DNA of 64,000 nucleotides from Clostridiales bacterium (GTDB lineage Bacteria > Bacillota > Clostridia > Saccharofermentanales > Saccharofermentanaceae), in the NCBI GenBank assembly GCA_017617995.1, contig JAFZVE010000049.1, forward strand, positions 1-64,000. The letters are read 5' to 3'. This document shows positions 1 to 8,962 of the stretch, piece after piece (position 1 is the first letter of the stretch; the number at the start of each line of letters is the position of its first letter). A program made the position numbers and the translations under genes. The notes under the pieces are model-generated. The model searched no databases and was not told the origin of the DNA. It saw only the letters and a list, made by a program, of their open reading frames with translations.

Positions 1-19
1 GCTTAAGACCCTCAACCAT

Positions 20-136
<117 letters not shown>

Positions 137-141
137 TATAT

Positions 142-217
142 TCCTCTATAGCTCAGTCGGTAGAGCATGCGGCTGTTAACCGCAGGGTCGTAAGTTCGAG
201 TCTTACTGGAGGAGCCA
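142..217 (+). tRNA. tRNA-Asn (GTT)
   Basis: A full cloverleaf is visible. The acceptor stem TCCTCTA pairs with TGGAGGA (one T-G pair), the D arm carries AGCTCAGTCGGTAGAGC, the anticodon stem TGCGG/CCGCA encloses CTGTTAA with anticodon GTT at 175-177, and the T arm has GTTCGAGTC. The 3' CCA is encoded. It lies just after the 5S gene and is probably co-transcribed with the rRNA operon. Confidence 0.96.
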
Positions 218-248
218 AAGAACTGTTCGAAAGAACAGTTCTTTTTTT
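218..248 (+). terminator. rRNA/tRNA operon terminator
   Basis: A perfect 11-bp stem (AAGAACTGTTC with GAACAGTTCTT, loop GAAA) runs into a T7 tract. It directly abuts the tRNA CCA end. Confidence 0.93.
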
Positions 249-288
249 GTTTTCAAAGAAGAATAAGTATCGTCCCCGATCCTTCCGC

Positions 289-318
289 TTGCGTTTATAC
301 AGGGTAAGAAGATATAAT
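289..318 (+). promoter_or_regulatory. sigma-A-type promoter for the 344 gene
   Basis: TTGCGT at 289-294 and a consensus TATAAT at 313-318 are separated by 18 bp. The predicted start near 325 gives a short leader with GAGAGG about 8 nt before the ATG at 344. Confidence 0.75.
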
Positions 319-343
319 AGCGAAGTGAAAGAGAGGAATGAAA

Positions 344-1138
344 ATGAAGTTAGATAGAAAGACTATTATCGCAATCTGCGCCGCAGCAGGCGTAGTTCTG
401 ATTATACTTGTCGTTCTGATCCTGAGAGGCTGTTCCGGTAAGAGCGATACGACCGGTGCTTCGAGCGTAGTGGTAACCGTCACGGATGAATCCGGAAATG
501 CCGTTACCGATGCTTCCGGAAATCCTGTTACGATCCTCGTCTATGAAGCATCTGATACAAATGCGCCGAGCGAATCACAAACACTCGCTCCGGATACTAC
601 GACTACATCTGCGGTTACCTCGGAGTCGGAGACGACCGAGTCTGCAGCAGTGACCACCTCTGCCTCTGAATCTACATCTGAGACAGCAGCTCCAACTTCT
701 GAGCCTTCTGCCGCCAGCTCGGAGGGCACATCCGACGCGACTTCCGCCACGTCCTCAGCCACCTCTTCTGAGGCGACTTCCGCCACCTCATCCGGGGCGA
801 CTTCCGCCACCTCATCCGGGGCGACTGTCGCGACAAGCGGGAATAATGATCCGATTCCAACATCGGATGGTGAGTTGCCGATAATTGAAGAGCCGCGCAC
901 GTCAACCAGCAGCAGCGCTTCTACGGAGCCTTCTTCAACAAATAGCACAGCACCGTCTTCTAGTGAATCCGGAAACGGTGATTTCATCGATGTCCCCGGG
1001 ACGTCTGAATCCTCCGGGACAGGCTCAAATCCGACCAGTGGCACGACACCTTCTTCCGAGACACAGGGTGATAATGGCGGTGGCGGCGGTGGAAACGAAG
1101 TCATCGAACTCCCGTTTGTTCCGGTTGATCAACTCTGA
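344..1138 (+). CDS. Ser/Thr-rich membrane-anchored extracellular protein
   Basis: Unrecognised protein of about 264 aa. A short basic N-terminus is followed by one transmembrane segment (about residues 8-27), then almost entirely Ser, Thr, Ala, Glu and Gly, resembling a mucin-like stalk outside the membrane. It ends in a glycine run and a hydrophobic tail (VIELPFVPVDQL). No enzymatic domain or cell-wall sorting motif is visible. The ATG at 338 is in frame, but GAGAGG sits 7-8 nt from the ATG at 344, so 344 is preferred. The stalk contains tandem 24-nt repeats (773-820). It has its own promoter and terminator, so it is monocistronic. A surface spacer or a substrate for O-glycosylation is inference only. 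Confidence 0.75.
   Translation: MKLDRKTIIAICAAAGVVLIILVVLILRGCSGKSDTTGASSVVVTVTDESGNAVTDASGNPVTILVYEASDTNAPSESQTLAPDTTTTSAVTSESETTESAAVTTSASESTSETAAPTSEPSAASSEGTSDATSATSSATSSEATSATSSGATSATSSGATVATSGNNDPIPTSDGELPIIEEPRTSTSSSASTEPSSTNSTAPSSSESGNGDFIDVPGTSESSGTGSNPTSGTTPSSETQGDNGGGGGGNEVIELPFVPVDQL
773..820 (+). repeat. 24-nt tandem repeat coding SGATSATS-like units
   Basis: Two identical 24-nt units (773-796, 797-820) lie in the stalk of the Ser/Thr-rich protein, with a diverged copy starting near 738 and the start of another at 821. The period is a multiple of three, so gain or loss of units would keep the frame. Confidence 0.9.
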
Positions 1139-1184
1139 TCCGGGATGTCTCCGGTTGAACTTATAAGCAACATATGAAAGCAAG

Positions 1185-1214
1185 GGGACCGTCTCAAAAG
1201 ACGGTCCCTCTTTT
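1185..1214 (+). terminator. intrinsic terminator
   Basis: GGGACCGTCT pairs with AGACGGTCCC around an AAA-type loop, followed by CTCTTTT. It ends the 344-1138 gene. Confidence 0.88.
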
Positions 1215-1292
1215 ATGTTCAGATATACAAAATACGTTTTGTTGCCTTTGCGGGGGAAAAAAAGTGATTAAGGCCGGACCGGACAGGAAAAG

Positions 1293-2792
1293 TTACTTAT
1301 CTGCAGGCTCATAGACCTGATCAAAGAGCTCCTTCTCTACGATATAGAAATCAGACAGATCGTTCTCACGGATAGCGATAAAATCGCCCTCCGTACCACG
1401 GACATAGTTATTGGCATCCCAAACGGTGAATATCTTCACGGAACTGGTGATCGGCTTCATGTAGACGAACTCGGAGCCCTTTGTGATGCAGGACCGGATA
1501 TGCTCGGCCAGATCAAACGTCTCGCCGGAGCGGAGGTTCTTGATGGTCGGACGGTATTCGGAAGAGACCTTGGACTTGGCACTGCACATATCGTATGTCT
1601 CTCTGAACTTGGCCATCGTGATCGGGACGATATCGCCGGATACTCCGACCATGATGCAGGTGTCTGCATTTGCGTTGATATCGATATCTCGTTCAAGAGT
1701 ACGGACGAGAAGAGGTGTATTATTTGTAACAAAGTCCTTGCAGAATACCACGCCGACCGGGATCCTCTTCTTGCGGAAGCGGTGGAGCCCTTCGGTACTG
1801 ATCTTGTCGATCCCGGCACGAAGGATCGCGCATTTGCCGGAATACTCCGTGAGCTTCTGTCTCAGGAATTGCATCATGCGAAGAGTCTTGTACTTGGCGG
1901 CATATTCATCCTTACCGATAAAACCACCAGCCTTGTTCTTGTGTCCGCCGCCGAAACCGACATCTTCCGTGATGTACTCGGCAAGTTCACTTGCCTTGGT
2001 TTCCTTGATGCAACTGCGGATCGAGAGCTTATAGCCGGTGTAGGTCTCGTTGAATGCGATACAGATGTCCACGCGGTCGACCTGGATCAGGAAGTCCGAG
2101 ATAAGACCCAGAATATTCGGATCGCAGGGCTGGACCTGAACGAGAGCGAGACGGAGCTCGCTGTCAAAGGTGAAGTCGTTCATCGCCTGTGCGGCGATGG
2201 AGAGCTCGCTCAAAGAAAGGTTGGAATTCGAGAGGCGGACGAGAGCCGCCTGATCAAAGGCCAGTGCGTCGCGCATATCACGGTCGAGCGGGTGATAGAT
2301 TTCAGAGAACTGGTTCGTATCGCAGTAGAGACCGTAGTAGAGTGCTGTCGCACAGATCGGGTCCTTGTTGATATCGATACCTTCGTTTCTGAACAGCTGC
2401 CAGACCAGTGTGCAGCAGGAGCCGACATTCGGCTGGATGTAGGAATAATCGACATCGATCCCACAGAACTGATGGTGATCGATGACGGCGACTTTCGGAG
2501 CCGGGAAGAAACGCACATTACCGGACCGGTACTGGCAGTCTGTGGTGATGAGAAGATCACAAGTTCCGAAATTGGAGACACAATACTCGATCGGGATACG
2601 GAACATCTCGACCATCATGGTGAGATTGACCTTGGTGATCTTAGTGCGTCCGCTGTAGATCAGACGTACATTACAACGATGGCTCTTGAAATAACGATAG
2701 AGCGCAAAGCCTGAAGCGATCGCATCCGGATCCGGATTATCATGGCACTGTATGGTGATGTTCTTATATTGCGTCAAATCCGACAGTTTCAT
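1293..2792 (-). CDS. DHH-family phosphoesterase (NrnA-like) with C-terminal extension
   Basis: About 499 aa. The first ~310 residues form a DHH/DHHA1 phosphoesterase of the NrnA/RecJ superfamily. Metal-binding motifs visible are HDNPDPDAIAS (17-27), TTDCQ (83-87), DHH (105-107), CD near 157-158 and the DHHA1 substrate loop GGGHKNKAGG (281-290). NrnA-type enzymes degrade nanoRNA and 3'-phosphoadenosine 5'-phosphate in the cytoplasm. They are usually near 320 aa, so about 180 residues here are extra; that part ends with a TEGDFIAIREND segment that recalls PGDYG-type proteins (weak resemblance). The frame stays open upstream to 3065, but the family N-terminus fits the ATG at 2792, with AAGGAG 13 nt before it (a long spacing). 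It is transcribed away from the lipoprotein gene. Specific substrate unknown. Confidence 0.85.
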   Translation of the reverse strand: MKLSDLTQYKNITIQCHDNPDPDAIASGFALYRYFKSHRCNVRLIYSGRTKITKVNLTMMVEMFRIPIEYCVSNFGTCDLLITTDCQYRSGNVRFFPAPKVAVIDHHQFCGIDVDYSYIQPNVGSCCTLVWQLFRNEGIDINKDPICATALYYGLYCDTNQFSEIYHPLDRDMRDALAFDQAALVRLSNSNLSLSELSIAAQAMNDFTFDSELRLALVQVQPCDPNILGLISDFLIQVDRVDICIAFNETYTGYKLSIRSCIKETKASELAEYITEDVGFGGGHKNKAGGFIGKDEYAAKYKTLRMMQFLRQKLTEYSGKCAILRAGIDKISTEGLHRFRKKRIPVGVVFCKDFVTNNTPLLVRTLERDIDINANADTCIMVGVSGDIVPITMAKFRETYDMCSAKSKVSSEYRPTIKNLRSGETFDLAEHIRSCITKGSEFVYMKPITSSVKIFTVWDANNYVRGTEGDFIAIRENDLSDFYIVEKELFDQVYEPADK

Positions 2793-2941
2793 GAAAAGAA
2801 AACTGCTCCTTCCCACCCAAAAAGAAGTTCCTAACCATGTCAATAATACCACAGGAAGCACCTCGGTTAAAAGTGATTTTGACACGAAATCGCGAAAAAT
2901 TAAGCGGAATTTAATGCAAAAGCAATAAGTTTGCTTGCCAT

Positions 2942-2984
2942 TTGACGGCTTATGGCGCAAACTAATATAAGGAAAAGAAGGAGG
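2942..2984 (+). promoter_or_regulatory. promoter and strong RBS for the lipoprotein operon
   Basis: TTGACG at 2942-2947 is followed by the -10 candidates TAATAT (2963-2968) or ATATAA (2965-2970, 17-bp spacer). AAGGAGG at 2978-2984 lies 7 nt before the ATG at 2992. No other open frame competes in 2793-2991. Confidence 0.6.
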
Positions 2985-2991
2985 AAACACC

Positions 2992-4578
2992 ATGAGCAAA
3001 AAAAGATGGCTGGCACTGGCCATGACCGGTGCAATTCTGATGTCGATGTTTTTGGGAGGGTGCAAAACTTCGGATAAAGAAACGAAGAAGAAATCGAAGG
3101 GCGAAGATAAGAAGGCAGAGGAGATGCTGGATGATTTCTGCGCCTACTTGAAGAGTGGAAAGTACGACAAACTGGACAAACTGATCGACGGAAAGAGCAA
3201 AGGGCTTACGACTTTAAAGGGGTTCGAGGATTCGGAAGCCAAGGATGTCCATACCGCCGCGAGAAAGAGACTGTCCTATTCGATCGAGAGCGTAACAACG
3301 GATGAGAAGAAAGAGTCCGGTGAGGCGATCGTCGTACTGACGTATTTCGATGTGAAAGATCTCAAGAAGAAGATCAGTGACGATGCGACTTCGAAGGATA
3401 TCGTGAGAGCGATCGACGATGCCAAGGATCTCGAACTCGAGTTCGAAGTGGACCTGGTGCTGGACGATGACTGGCTGATCGATGCAGGGAGTGTCGACCA
3501 GATCGTAGAGGAACTGTACTCGTTCATGGAGGACTTGAATCTTGAGGTAGAGCCGACTACGGAGACCACATATGTCAAGAATCTGTCGGAGTTCTCGAGT
3601 TCCTGGTACGATGACAGTTATAATCAGGTCGAAGGATATCACCAGTCGACGGGCTTCATCCGATATATGGTGATACTCTGGGAGTGCTGCTACGGCGAGA
3701 CAGTTACCTTTGAATTTGAAGGCAATACCGGTATTCTGTATTCAGGTTCATATACAGTCGATGGTGGAGATGACACGATCTTCTGTGATTGGTATCCGAC
3801 ATCGAAACTTGATACCGGGTATATCGCCTGTACTGTTTACGATGCTTCGGGCAGGATCATATCGGTAGGATGTATCAATATCTACGGCGATGATGAGAAG
3901 ATCCCGGTTACCTCTGTATACATCTACTCGGTCAAGATGATCGATGCAGAGGGAAATGTCGTTCCCGGATATCATGTCGGAGATACTTACATCGGCACGA
4001 AGCTCGAACTTGGTAACTACGGTCAGGAAGTCGAGATCATCTATGAGTTCTCCATGTATAACAGCCGCGGTAGCAGAATCATCCTTAATGAAGGTACGAT
4101 CGTGTCCGACGGCGAGACAGGGCTGATCGAATGGAAAGATATTACGGATCCGCTCGAGCCCGGAAACTATGAATTAAACCTGTATAACGTGAATAATGAG
4201 TATATCTGGTACGCATCGTTCAGTATCGTGGAAGAAGGAGAGAGTTTCCCGTGTGATACAGATTCGGCCGAGGAATACTATTCTGTCTGGACGTATGATC
4301 CGGATTCCTGGGATGACCTTACTACACTCTATTCGACGGATACGGAAGTGTACTTCATGTTCGAGACATACGGATACTACAACTACATGGAGTTTACCTA
4401 TAAGGTTACAGACGGTTCCGGTAAGACGATTGCCGAGGGTACCGAGACGATCATCAACAACGACCGGACGGATTACTTCCGGATCGATCTGTCGGAGATG
4501 AGCGGCGGCCCGGTGACCATCACGGTCCTCAATCCGGACGGATCGCAGCTCCTCGAGAATTCGATTGAGGTCAAGTGA
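2992..4578 (+). CDS. secreted lipoprotein, unknown function
   Basis: 528 aa. The N-terminus is a type II signal peptide with lipobox LGGC (Cys24), followed by a Lys/Glu-rich linker, so it should be a lipid-anchored protein on the outer face of the membrane. Residues about 40-190 look like a helical/beta domain of the kind found in small gram-positive lipoproteins; the rest is rich in Tyr, Asp and Gly beta-strand patterns resembling two or three Ig-like sandwiches. I do not recognise a named family. Its stop overlaps the start of the amidase gene (TGATG), so the two are probably translationally coupled; a role in cell-wall remodelling is inferred from that. Confidence 0.8.
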   Translation: MSKKRWLALAMTGAILMSMFLGGCKTSDKETKKKSKGEDKKAEEMLDDFCAYLKSGKYDKLDKLIDGKSKGLTTLKGFEDSEAKDVHTAARKRLSYSIESVTTDEKKESGEAIVVLTYFDVKDLKKKISDDATSKDIVRAIDDAKDLELEFEVDLVLDDDWLIDAGSVDQIVEELYSFMEDLNLEVEPTTETTYVKNLSEFSSSWYDDSYNQVEGYHQSTGFIRYMVILWECCYGETVTFEFEGNTGILYSGSYTVDGGDDTIFCDWYPTSKLDTGYIACTVYDASGRIISVGCINIYGDDEKIPVTSVYIYSVKMIDAEGNVVPGYHVGDTYIGTKLELGNYGQEVEIIYEFSMYNSRGSRIILNEGTIVSDGETGLIEWKDITDPLEPGNYELNLYNVNNEYIWYASFSIVEEGESFPCDTDSAEEYYSVWTYDPDSWDDLTTLYSTDTEVYFMFETYGYYNYMEFTYKVTDGSGKTIAEGTETIINNDRTDYFRIDLSEMSGGPVTITVLNPDGSQLLENSIEVK

Positions 4579-5663
4579 TGAAGAACAGTAAGAAACTGAT
4601 AGCAGGGATGTCTGTTGTCACCGGCCTGCTGCTGATCCTGACCATCGTTCTGATGTTCACGATCGGTCCGTGGAAAAAGGCAAGTACGAAGACATCTGAT
4701 GTGCGCGCTCCGCGCAAGACGTCCGAAAAGAATACCGAGGATCCGGATGAGGATCCCGATGCCACAGATAGTCAAAGTCAGGGAGAAGCTCTGATTTCCG
4801 GCAGTGAGTGGACTGCATCGGATGAAGATCCGTGGGATGATCCGGAGACGACGGAACCTTCGGAAATAACCGAGGAGACAGAAGAGCCGACTTCGGAAAC
4901 GGAGGACACGACCGAGGAATCAACAGAAGAGACCACGGAAGAAACAACAGAAGAGACGACAGCCGAGCCGACGCCGGAACCGGAGACTTCTTCGGAGCCG
5001 GAGCCGACCAGGGAACCTGGCAATTCCGGCGGATCGTATGATCTGTCCGGAATGGTGATCGTGATCGATCCGGGACACCAGAGGCATGCGAACTCGGATC
5101 AGGAACCGGTGGCGCCATGGTCGGACGAGACCAAGGCGAAAGTGTCGGCAGGCACATCCGGAGTCGCGACCGGGCGTCCGGAATACGAAGTGGTCCTCGA
5201 GATCGGTCTTCGGATGCGCGATACGCTCGAGGCGATGGGCGCGACGGTCATCATGACCAGAACCAGTAATGACGTGGATCTGTCCAATATCGAGCGCGCC
5301 AATATCGCGGTCGAGAATAACGCGGATGTATTCCTGCGCCTCCATTGTGATTCGTCCGACAATTCTTCGGCAAGAGGAATCGGCGTGTTTGTGTGTAGCC
5401 GAGGTGATCTGGCGGACAGTCAGGTCAAATGGGGCGACTGGCTGGGGAATTGTCTGGCGGATGCGACCGGTTCGAATTACCGTGGATGCAACGCCAGTAC
5501 CACATACAGCGGTCTGAACTGGGCCACTTCTGTACCGTCATTTCTTCTGGAGATGGGCTTCATGAGTAATGAGGACGATGACTGGCTGCTGTCCGATCCG
5601 GACTACCAGCAGAAAATCTGTAACGGTGTCGCCGCCTTCTGTTCGAAGATGAAGAACCGCTGA
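4578..5663 (+). CDS. N-acetylmuramoyl-L-alanine amidase, Amidase_3 family, membrane-anchored
   Basis: About 361 aa. An N-terminal transmembrane segment (roughly 8-29) is followed by a Glu/Thr/Pro-rich linker to about 150 and then a C-terminal zinc amidase domain. Amidase_3 features visible are IDPGHQ (first Zn His, near 165), EYEVVLEIG (Zn Glu, near 200), LRLHCDSS (Zn His, near 256) and LLEMGFMSN (catalytic Glu, near 324). These enzymes cut the amide between MurNAc and the stem peptide. A GTG at 4575 is in frame, but the ATG at 4578 is favoured: GAGG at 4567-4570 is 7 nt upstream and the start overlaps the lipoprotein stop. The acidic linker probably spans the wall. Confidence 0.92.
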   Translation: MKNSKKLIAGMSVVTGLLLILTIVLMFTIGPWKKASTKTSDVRAPRKTSEKNTEDPDEDPDATDSQSQGEALISGSEWTASDEDPWDDPETTEPSEITEETEEPTSETEDTTEESTEETTEETTEETTAEPTPEPETSSEPEPTREPGNSGGSYDLSGMVIVIDPGHQRHANSDQEPVAPWSDETKAKVSAGTSGVATGRPEYEVVLEIGLRMRDTLEAMGATVIMTRTSNDVDLSNIERANIAVENNADVFLRLHCDSSDNSSARGIGVFVCSRGDLADSQVKWGDWLGNCLADATGSNYRGCNASTTYSGLNWATSVPSFLLEMGFMSNEDDDWLLSDPDYQQKICNGVAAFCSKMKNR

Positions 5664-5743
5664 TAAGAAGAAGCGGAAGGAAGTGGCGGTATCACGCGTC
5701 TACCGGAACTATCGGAAATCGAGATAAAGAAAGGGAAGAAAAA

Positions 5744-6535
5744 ATGGCTGAAGACAAGAAGCCGGAAGATATGAAAAATATACAGGCGGAGCAGGAAAAA
5801 GCGTCTCCGGAAGAGACGAAGAAGGAGAAGATCCGGCTCGTGCCCAAGGAAGAGGAGCAGTATCTTCCGATGGAAGTCGAGATCACCTGCGGGCATTGCG
5901 GCAAGTCGTGGAAGGCTTCGCTTCAGCAGTGCGTCAATATTTCCCTTCATCCGGAGGAGAAAGAGCAGATCCTCGATTTTTCCTTCTTCCGGAAGAAGTG
6001 CCCTTTCTGCGGCGAGAACAGCGAGCTCTCCTATCCGCTTCTTTATGACGATATGGGAAAAGCCCTGATGATCTATCTTCTTCCCGAGAATACGGAGGAG
6101 ATGCTCGCGAAGGTGAATGCCCAGCAAGAGTTCTGGTCGCCCGACATGCTGAAGGCGGCGCGGATCTGTACGATGCGTGCGGTGCGGCACAGCATCTATC
6201 TGGTAGAAAAGATTAAGATCTTCGATGCAGAGCTCGATGACCGTATCGTGGAACTGACCAAGAACTTCATCTTCGTGAGATTCCAGAAGGAACGCCCGGA
6301 TGTGGAGGCCAGAAATGCACTTTTTGAACAGCAGAACGGGAAGAACGGCTATACCATCTTCGCCGCGGACGGTAAGCGGTTCTGGGCGGAGATCCCGGAA
6401 GGAGTGTACGAAGAAGTAGAGCGAATGGCTTCGCCATTTCTCGATAAGAAGCCCAGGACGGAATACGAATTGATCGATCCGATATGGGCACACGAGATTC
6501 TCGGCAAGATCCTCGGCAAAAGTGACGAATCTTAA
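5744..6535 (+). CDS. CpXC-domain protein
   Basis: 263 aa, with no signal peptide or membrane segment. After a Lys/Glu-rich N-terminus comes a CpXC-type domain with paired cysteines: CGHCG (about 48-52) and CPFC (about 86-89), followed by the LSYPLLYDDMGKALMIYLLPE stretch that is characteristic of the family. A zinc ribbon is likely; the function of CpXC proteins is not established. The remainder (about 110-263) is helical and acidic. The gene lies 80 nt after the amidase and continues the run, but nothing in the sequence ties it to the wall. Confidence 0.8.
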   Translation: MAEDKKPEDMKNIQAEQEKASPEETKKEKIRLVPKEEEQYLPMEVEITCGHCGKSWKASLQQCVNISLHPEEKEQILDFSFFRKKCPFCGENSELSYPLLYDDMGKALMIYLLPENTEEMLAKVNAQQEFWSPDMLKAARICTMRAVRHSIYLVEKIKIFDAELDDRIVELTKNFIFVRFQKERPDVEARNALFEQQNGKNGYTIFAADGKRFWAEIPEGVYEEVERMASPFLDKKPRTEYELIDPIWAHEILGKILGKSDES

Positions 6536-6584
6536 ATCCTGAACAGGTGAAGAATCATTTGTGGCGTGATATAGTATAGACAGT

Positions 6585-8237
6585 ATGAAGAAGACAGCAG
6601 CGACAAGGAAAAAGAAGAATCCATGGAAGAACAGGATTATCACGATCGTGGTCGTATCGGCGGTGGTCTTCGGATTACTCATGGCACTGAATATCTACAT
6701 CGACAGAGAAAAACGCGTCTACAAGGAATGTACGGTCGAGGCCGGTACACCGGTGAGCGCGTCGGACTTCGTGCGATTTAAGAGAGATAAGCATACGGTG
6801 GCCTTTAAGTACGGCACATCAAACTACGATACTTCAGTCCCGGGTGAGTATGCCATCACAGTACAGATGGACAATCGGACATATTCGTCGAAACTTATTG
6901 TGAGAGATACGATCTCTCCGATCCTGTCGGCCTCGCCCAAGACCACGATGTACGGGCAGGAGATCGCGGCCGAGGAATTTGTCGTGACCATGGAAGATCA
7001 GACAGCGTGCGAGCTTAGTTTCGAAAAGGAACCGGACTACAAGCGGGTCGGTGAACAGGATGTGACTCTGATCTGCCGCGACCTCGGAGGCAATATCTCG
7101 CAGGCGACGACGAAACTCAAGGTCATCGGCATCTATCCGGAGATCACACTCGAGGCCGGCGCCAAAAGACCGGAGGCGAGTGCCTTTGCATTTGGAGAAC
7201 AAAATGCGTCATTACTCACACCGCTGAGTACGATCAAGATGGACGAACCGGGCGATTATACGATCTCCTTCAGTGTGGAAGGTGTCCGCTACGACAGCAT
7301 ACTGCATCTTCTCGACACGACTCCGCCGCAGGCGATGGGCATCACCTACGAGGGATTTGCCTGCTATCCGAAGGAACCGGAGGAACTCGTGGACGGACTT
7401 GCCGATGCGACGGTTGTCACCGCGGAATTCGTCGATGATCCGCACTTTGAGGAACCGGGCGAGCGCGATGTGCAGATCCGGCTTACTGACCTCGGCGGCA
7501 ACGAGCAGATCGTCACGTCGCACATCATTCTCGAAAAAGACGAAGAAGCACCTGTCATCTCCGGAGTGAAGGATATCAGCATCATAACGGGTGAGGCGAT
7601 CGCGTACAAGGAGCACGTCTCGGTCACGGATAACGCAGACGAGGATATCACTTTCACGGTAGATAATTCTGCTGTGGACAATAACCAGGAAGGCATCTAC
7701 GAGGTCACATATACGGCTACCGATAAGGCCGGAAATACGACGGAAGCGAAGATGAAAGTGACCGTCGTGTACCGTCCTTATACGGAGGACGATGTCTGGG
7801 AGCTCTGTGATCAGCTGCTGCCGACGCTTATCAATGACAACATGACGGAACGCCAGAAGGTCGAGGCGATCTTTAACTGGGTCGACTGGACAGTTACATA
7901 CCATAGCCACGGCGAGAAGGTCAGCTGGGTACAGGGCGCGTATGACGGACTGAAGTACCATTCAGGCGACTGCTACACCATCGCGATGACGTGCTATGCG
8001 CTCTATACACGTGCCGGGATCGAGAACTTCGTCATCGAGAGATACCCGATCACGTACGCACAGCATTTCTGGAACGCCGTCAAGATCGACGGAGTCTGGT
8101 ATCACTGCGACGCACTTACCAAGGAAGACGGTACGCGCTTCTTCATGTGGAATCAGTCGCAGGTCGAAGAATACTCGGCGTCGCATCGCGGATATCACAG
8201 CTATGACAAATCGCTCTATCCGGTCCAGATCCCGTAG
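6585..8237 (+). CDS. membrane-anchored transglutaminase-like protein with Ig-like repeats
   Basis: 550 aa. A basic N-terminus and one transmembrane helix (about 17-38) anchor an extracellular part made of several DUF5011/Ig-like repeats; DKAGNTTEAKMKVTV near 385 is a typical strand pair. The C-terminal ~150 residues form a transglutaminase-like cysteine protease fold with the triad in SGDCYT (Cys near 462), QHFWN (His near 493) and HCDA (Asp near 508). Members act as proteases, amidases or crosslinkers on envelope proteins or peptidoglycan. No Shine-Dalgarno is visible before the ATG, and a TATAGT box ends only 9 nt upstream, so leaderless initiation is possible. The racemase gene follows after 32 nt. 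Confidence 0.82.
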   Translation: MKKTAATRKKKNPWKNRIITIVVVSAVVFGLLMALNIYIDREKRVYKECTVEAGTPVSASDFVRFKRDKHTVAFKYGTSNYDTSVPGEYAITVQMDNRTYSSKLIVRDTISPILSASPKTTMYGQEIAAEEFVVTMEDQTACELSFEKEPDYKRVGEQDVTLICRDLGGNISQATTKLKVIGIYPEITLEAGAKRPEASAFAFGEQNASLLTPLSTIKMDEPGDYTISFSVEGVRYDSILHLLDTTPPQAMGITYEGFACYPKEPEELVDGLADATVVTAEFVDDPHFEEPGERDVQIRLTDLGGNEQIVTSHIILEKDEEAPVISGVKDISIITGEAIAYKEHVSVTDNADEDITFTVDNSAVDNNQEGIYEVTYTATDKAGNTTEAKMKVTVVYRPYTEDDVWELCDQLLPTLINDNMTERQKVEAIFNWVDWTVTYHSHGEKVSWVQGAYDGLKYHSGDCYTIAMTCYALYTRAGIENFVIERYPITYAQHFWNAVKIDGVWYHCDALTKEDGTRFFMWNQSQVEEYSASHRGYHSYDKSLYPVQIP

Positions 8238-8269
8238 GAAAGAAGACGAGGAAAAGTGAGGAAGGAATC

Positions 8270-8953
8270 TTGAAGAAACTGGGCATAATCGGCGGACTGG
8301 GTCCACTGGCCACGGCGTATTTCTACCGCCGTGTGGTCGAGTATACCAAGGCGGATACCGATCAGGAGCATATCGAGACATGGATCGGTTCGGTGCCGCA
8401 GATCCCGGACCGTACGGCTTTTCTCCTTGGCGAAAGCAACGAAGATCCTCTTCCGAAGATGATCGAAGTCGGACGTGCCCTTCGAAATCAGGGCGCAGAG
8501 GTCATCGCGATCCCGTGTGTCACGGCGCATGCCTTCCACAAAGAGATGGAAAAGGGGATCGGGATACCGGTCATCCACGCGATCCGTGAGCTCGGCGAGG
8601 TGTGCCGCACTTGCGATATCACGAGACTGGGTGTCATGGCGACAGACGGCGCGAGAAAGACATCGATCTATGACGAAGTGCTGAAGGAATACGGTGTGAC
8701 GTGCCTGTGGCCGGGAAATGACGGCCAGAGCGAAGTCATGTCCATGATCTATCACGACGTGAAAGCGGGAAGAAACATAGGCGTCGGTGCTTTTGGCCGG
8801 GTAGCCAAAGAACTCTTCGACAGCGGGGCGGAGGCGATCGTGCTGGGATGCACGGAACTGTCCCAGGCGAAGGAGGCGCTGGCTTTGGATCCGCGGTATA
8901 TCGACATCATCGACGTGCTGGCCGAGGCCTGCGTACGCGAGTGTCTGAAGTAG
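8270..8953 (+). CDS. aspartate/glutamate racemase family protein
   Basis: 227 aa. The N-terminus MKKLGIIGGLGPLAT is the family signature. The two catalytic cysteines are in IPCVTAH (near 83) and VLGCTELSQ (near 194); the first motif has Val where most members have Asn (CNTAH). The family interconverts L- and D-amino acids (Asp, Glu or broader) without cofactor. The start is TTG at 8270, with GAGG at 8258-8261 giving an 8-nt spacing. The downstream adenylation gene begins 9 nt after the stop, so the two are clearly in one operon. The context suggests that it supplies a D-amino acid for activation and export, which is inference; substrate unknown. Confidence 0.85.
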   Translation: MKKLGIIGGLGPLATAYFYRRVVEYTKADTDQEHIETWIGSVPQIPDRTAFLLGESNEDPLPKMIEVGRALRNQGAEVIAIPCVTAHAFHKEMEKGIGIPVIHAIRELGEVCRTCDITRLGVMATDGARKTSIYDEVLKEYGVTCLWPGNDGQSEVMSMIYHDVKAGRNIGVGAFGRVAKELFDSGAEAIVLGCTELSQAKEALALDPRYIDIIDVLAEACVRECLK

Positions 8954-8962
8954 GAGAAAGAT

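Noticed and set aside
1225..1290. Terminator for the DHH gene in the GC-rich stretch before a run of A
   Set aside because: A T7 run exists on the minus strand, but I could not draw a stable stem directly before it.
1500..2714. A 404-codon plus-strand frame opposite the DHH gene
   Set aside because: DHH motifs on the minus strand settle the coding strand.
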